From NCBI GenBank assembly GCA_013398295.1, contig VZSF01005553.1, positions 385,212-449,211 of the forward strand: a stretch of DNA of 64,000 nt. Direction: 5' to 3'. Source of the stretch: Chionis minor (lineage: Eukaryota > Chordata > Aves > Charadriiformes > Chionididae). The position numbers and the translations under genes were made by a program. Position 1 is the first letter of the stretch. Each line of letters opens with the position of its first letter. Positions 61,600 through 64,000 of this stretch are shown in pieces. The notes beneath the pieces were generated by a model. That model did no database searches. It was not told the DNA's origin and saw nothing but the letters and a program-made list of their open reading frames with translations.

Positions 61600-63390
61600 T
61601 ACACTTGTATGGGGAGCTGTGCTTCTGAGACTGCTGGATGGAAGTAACTTACCCGCGCTTACTGATCAGGTGCGCTTTGGGTTTAGAATGTACATTTGCT
61701 AAGAGCATGAATGTTTCCCTTCTCTGATCAGTTACGTGTACGTGCATTTTCTGTAGCGGGACCAGCACTTGCAGATTCTTCTGGATTCAGCAGTTACCTG
61801 TAACAGCATAAGGGCATGACAGAGATGTCACATAACTTCCAAAACACCAATTCATTACTATGCTGCTTTGAAACTTGGCTTTCTCCTGTCCGCTCCAGGA
61901 CACCAGGAGGCTGTACCAAGTAACAAAGCATGCTGCTGTATCCCCAGTATGAAAGGCTCGAGGCAAACCTTTCAGCAGAACTTACCAATTTTTTTTTTCT
62001 AATTATTGTACTCGGTCCTTATGCAAACCCACTTAGGGAAAGTTTCTGCGTCCTTCTCATGAGGGCAATGTGGGGCAAATGGACACAGATTTGGTGTCCC
62101 GACTGCAGTGAGCTGCATGCCAGGACACAATAGCTTGGCAGAAGGTGGTGTTGTTTCTGTGTATGGTTTGTATGTGTTAAAGCACCGTTACAGTACAGGT
62201 CTGCTTTCCTTTCACTGAATTATCGAGAGGAAATAAGTAACTGCATGAACACAACCAGTGTGCATTAATGAAAGCTGCTGAAAGCACTCTATTGTATAAT
62301 GTCTCCAAATGTTTGTTAACGCAAAAGGAGGTGTCCGTGCTTGTACTGTCAAGTATAAATTTCTTTTTCAAGTGAATTTTTTTTCCTGAGACTAGCGATA
62401 GTAGAAATAGGATTTCTGTATTAAACAAATGTGAGTGCCCAGTTATACATGCCAAATGCATAAACTGTAGAGCTGATATGGTATTGGATGTGTCATAAAT
62501 GTAAACAAAGTCAAGGTTTGACAAGTGACTTTACTATCTTTTCTTGCCAAAGATTAGTGATGGCTTTAATATGTGTTAAATTTCTCAGGCCTATTGAACA
62601 CAGGCACATTGTATGTGCTTTCAGAAGTTTCTAGGGTTTCCAGTAATTCTTTGAATGAAACTAGCTGTTACTTGTCACTGCCGAACTGGGACTCGAGGCA
62701 GATAAGGATCTGTGTTAACATAAAAATGAAGTCTGAGTCCCACAAAATTAGCCTTCTGAATTGCCTTCCTAACGTTGTTTAGCACGTAAAAAAGCGGAGC
62801 GGCGCAAGTGGTGAGCCCATCTACAATTCCTGTCTCATGTCTAGTTTTGAAAAGATGCTATTGTCTGTATAATACGTTGGAAGGGGCACACAATCCCTTA
62901 CACACGGGTAGCCAGCCGAGTGCATTTCTGCATCCCTGCCTGTAGGACGGCTCAACACCTGCGGACATGGCAGCGTATTTCAAACACCGCTTGGAAAATC
63001 CACAGTAGCAGCACAGAAAATAGGGCTTTCAAAATGGTTGATGAGTACAAAAAGCAAGTGTCCCTTTTAAAGAAACTCTGATTCTTGCCTTCGTATGAAG
63101 GGAATAATACAGAGAGAAATAGGATGTATTTACCATTCTGGCGGGGCTGGCCAGCGGGTGGTGGAAGTCGCGCCGTACTGGGCTCTGCTGGTCCGTAGAG
63201 TTTCCCCAAGGTAGTCGGTCTTTCCGTCTTTAAACCTCTCGTTTCCTTTGAGGAAGCAGAAAGCTTCTGTCAGCCGGGTGTTGAATAGAGGGTTTGATAT
63301 TTCAAGCAAACTGTTCAGCGCTCTTGGAAATGTTAATGTGCAAAAAGTCCAGGCATTCCGTAATCTAGCTTCGAGAAGGAAAACCTTAAA
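61600..63390. other. non-coding stretch leading to the CpG island
   Basis: No gene recognised. CpG frequency rises from about 63120 onward. On the minus strand a frame from 63393 to 63130 is open for 87 codons and ends beside a donor-like AATG|GTAAAT. On the plus strand an acceptor-like site precedes 62946. Neither gives a recognised product. Confidence 0.4.
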
Positions 63391-63504
63391 CAAGGGAGAG
63401 CGGTCTGCAGCGGCAGGGGGAGTGTTGGGAGGTGTCTGTTCTGGTACAGAGGGGAGAAATGGGGAATGCGGAGCGGCCCCGGAGCTCCACTGCGCGATGC
63501 GGGA

Positions 63505-63511
63505 TGACTCA
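63505..63511. promoter_or_regulatory. AP-1 consensus site (TGACTCA)
   Basis: An exact seven-base match to the AP-1 (Jun/Fos) palindromic site sits at the left shoulder of the CpG island. A seven-base match is expected by chance every several kilobases, so only its promoter context makes it noteworthy. Confidence 0.4.
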
Positions 63512-63947
63512 GCCCGTGCTCAGATTCCCCAGGTCTTGCCACGCTTATTTACGTTAAAGTTCAACCGCTATTTTAAGTCTGTGCATTTAGTGGAGGAGAA
63601 GGCGAGAACCGAGCGGAGGGAGGGTGGGTTCTGGAAATGCAGCAACGACGCCGGCCACGCTACCTGGGCCGGTTCCTCCCGCCCCCGCGGAGCAGCCCGC
63701 GCCGTGCGGCCGCGGGAGCGGGGCAGCCGGCTGCGGGCAGCGGTTCCGGGTTTACCCTGCGCTCCTGCCGCGTCTCCGCTCCCTCCCGAGCCGGGACTCG
63801 CCGCAGCGCCCGGGCGCGGGGGGAAGCGCCGAACCTGCCCGGGCCCGAGGACGCGCCGCGGGTGCCCCGGCTCCACCTGGCGCCGCTCCCCGGCGGCGAT
63901 CGCTGCTCTCCCCGTCCCTTCCCTTCCCTTCCCGCTCCGCCGCCGGG

Positions 63948-64000
63948 ATGCCGGGCGCCGCCGGGCGCCGTGTGCCGTGTGACAGGCGCTGCCGGGTCCC
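63948..64000 (+). CDS. possible N-terminus of an unidentified gene (partial)
   Basis: An ATG in the CpG island has G at -3 and opens MPGAAGRRVPCDRRCRV up to the window edge without a stop. Position, context and lack of an obvious alternative fit a start codon in a first exon. The peptide is compositionally biased, too short to recognise and could be chance in GC-rich DNA. Confidence 0.2.
   Translation, partial: MPGAAGRRVPCDRRCRV

Larger units (their letters stand above)
63400..64000. promoter_or_regulatory. CpG island, probable promoter
   Basis: The last 400 bases hold roughly sixty CpG dinucleotides and are strongly GC-rich, against very few per kilobase elsewhere. Inside are a GC-box-like CCTCCCGCCCCCGCGG near 63676, a consensus AP-1 site TGACTCA at 63505-63511 and a CCCTT repeat at 63915-63930. 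No TATA box is obvious, as is usual for island promoters. The direction of the gene cannot be fixed from the window. An ATG at 63948 suggests rightward, but a leftward transcript is possible. Confidence 0.85.

Noticed and set aside
63130..63393. Minus-strand frame of 87 codons ending next to a donor-like site
   Set aside because: It could be a first exon of a leftward gene, but the donor lacks a consensus G at +5, the peptide is unrecognised and the start is uncertain. Not strong enough to list as a gene.
63248..63982. Plus-strand open frame of 244 codons, the longest in the window
   Set aside because: It runs through the CpG island, where stops are rare. The second half is arginine-, alanine- and proline-rich low-complexity translation, and opposite-strand frames are open too. 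No domain is recognisable.
1..64000. CRISPR arrays, operons, rRNA genes, telomeric repeats
   Set aside because: None seen. The sequence has vertebrate nuclear character throughout.

Overview
This window looks like nuclear DNA from a bird, probably a neoavian one. Three relics support this. A short piece of a CR1 LINE 3' end lies at 33875-33924. Two LTRs match, from memory, families that are common in neoavian genomes: a nearly complete solo LTR at 37474-37968 and a partial, rearranged LTR at 30506-30801. Recognisable interspersed repeats are otherwise very sparse, no mammalian-type SINE is seen, and most of the sequence is AT-rich non-coding DNA, which fits a bird intron or intergenic region. 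I recognise no bacterial, organellar or viral genes apart from the LTRs.

Layout: positions 1-30300 are AT-rich and gene-poor, with homopolymers, short tandem duplications and two less AT-rich patches (about 4621-5160 and 9930-10320). Positions 30323-30801 hold a cluster of inverted repeats and the rearranged LTR. Positions 31370-33225 hold a possible two-exon transcript ending in a CpG-rich patch with a polyadenylation signal. The CR1 scrap and the solo LTR follow. From about 40 kb the + strand is richer in T and G runs and carries a few splice-bracketed open segments (47353-47403, 51902-52348, 54780-54959, 56372-56410) that could be exons of an unidentified gene. A 36-base N gap sits inside a C homopolymer at 57314-57349. 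Two canonical G-quadruplex motifs lie at 61261-61285 and 61571-61590. The window ends in a dense CpG island (about 63400-64000) that almost certainly marks a promoter, probably with its first exon at or beyond the right edge.

No protein-coding gene could be identified by name. The long ATG-started open frames mostly overlap other open frames and match no family I recognise. Exon candidates are given with low confidence because AT-rich vertebrate DNA yields many chance splice-site pairs. The best-supported unusual structure is the LTR at 30506-30801. One of its segments appears to have been replaced by an inverted copy of another, giving perfect 30-bp arms, which is the pattern left by a template switch during replication.
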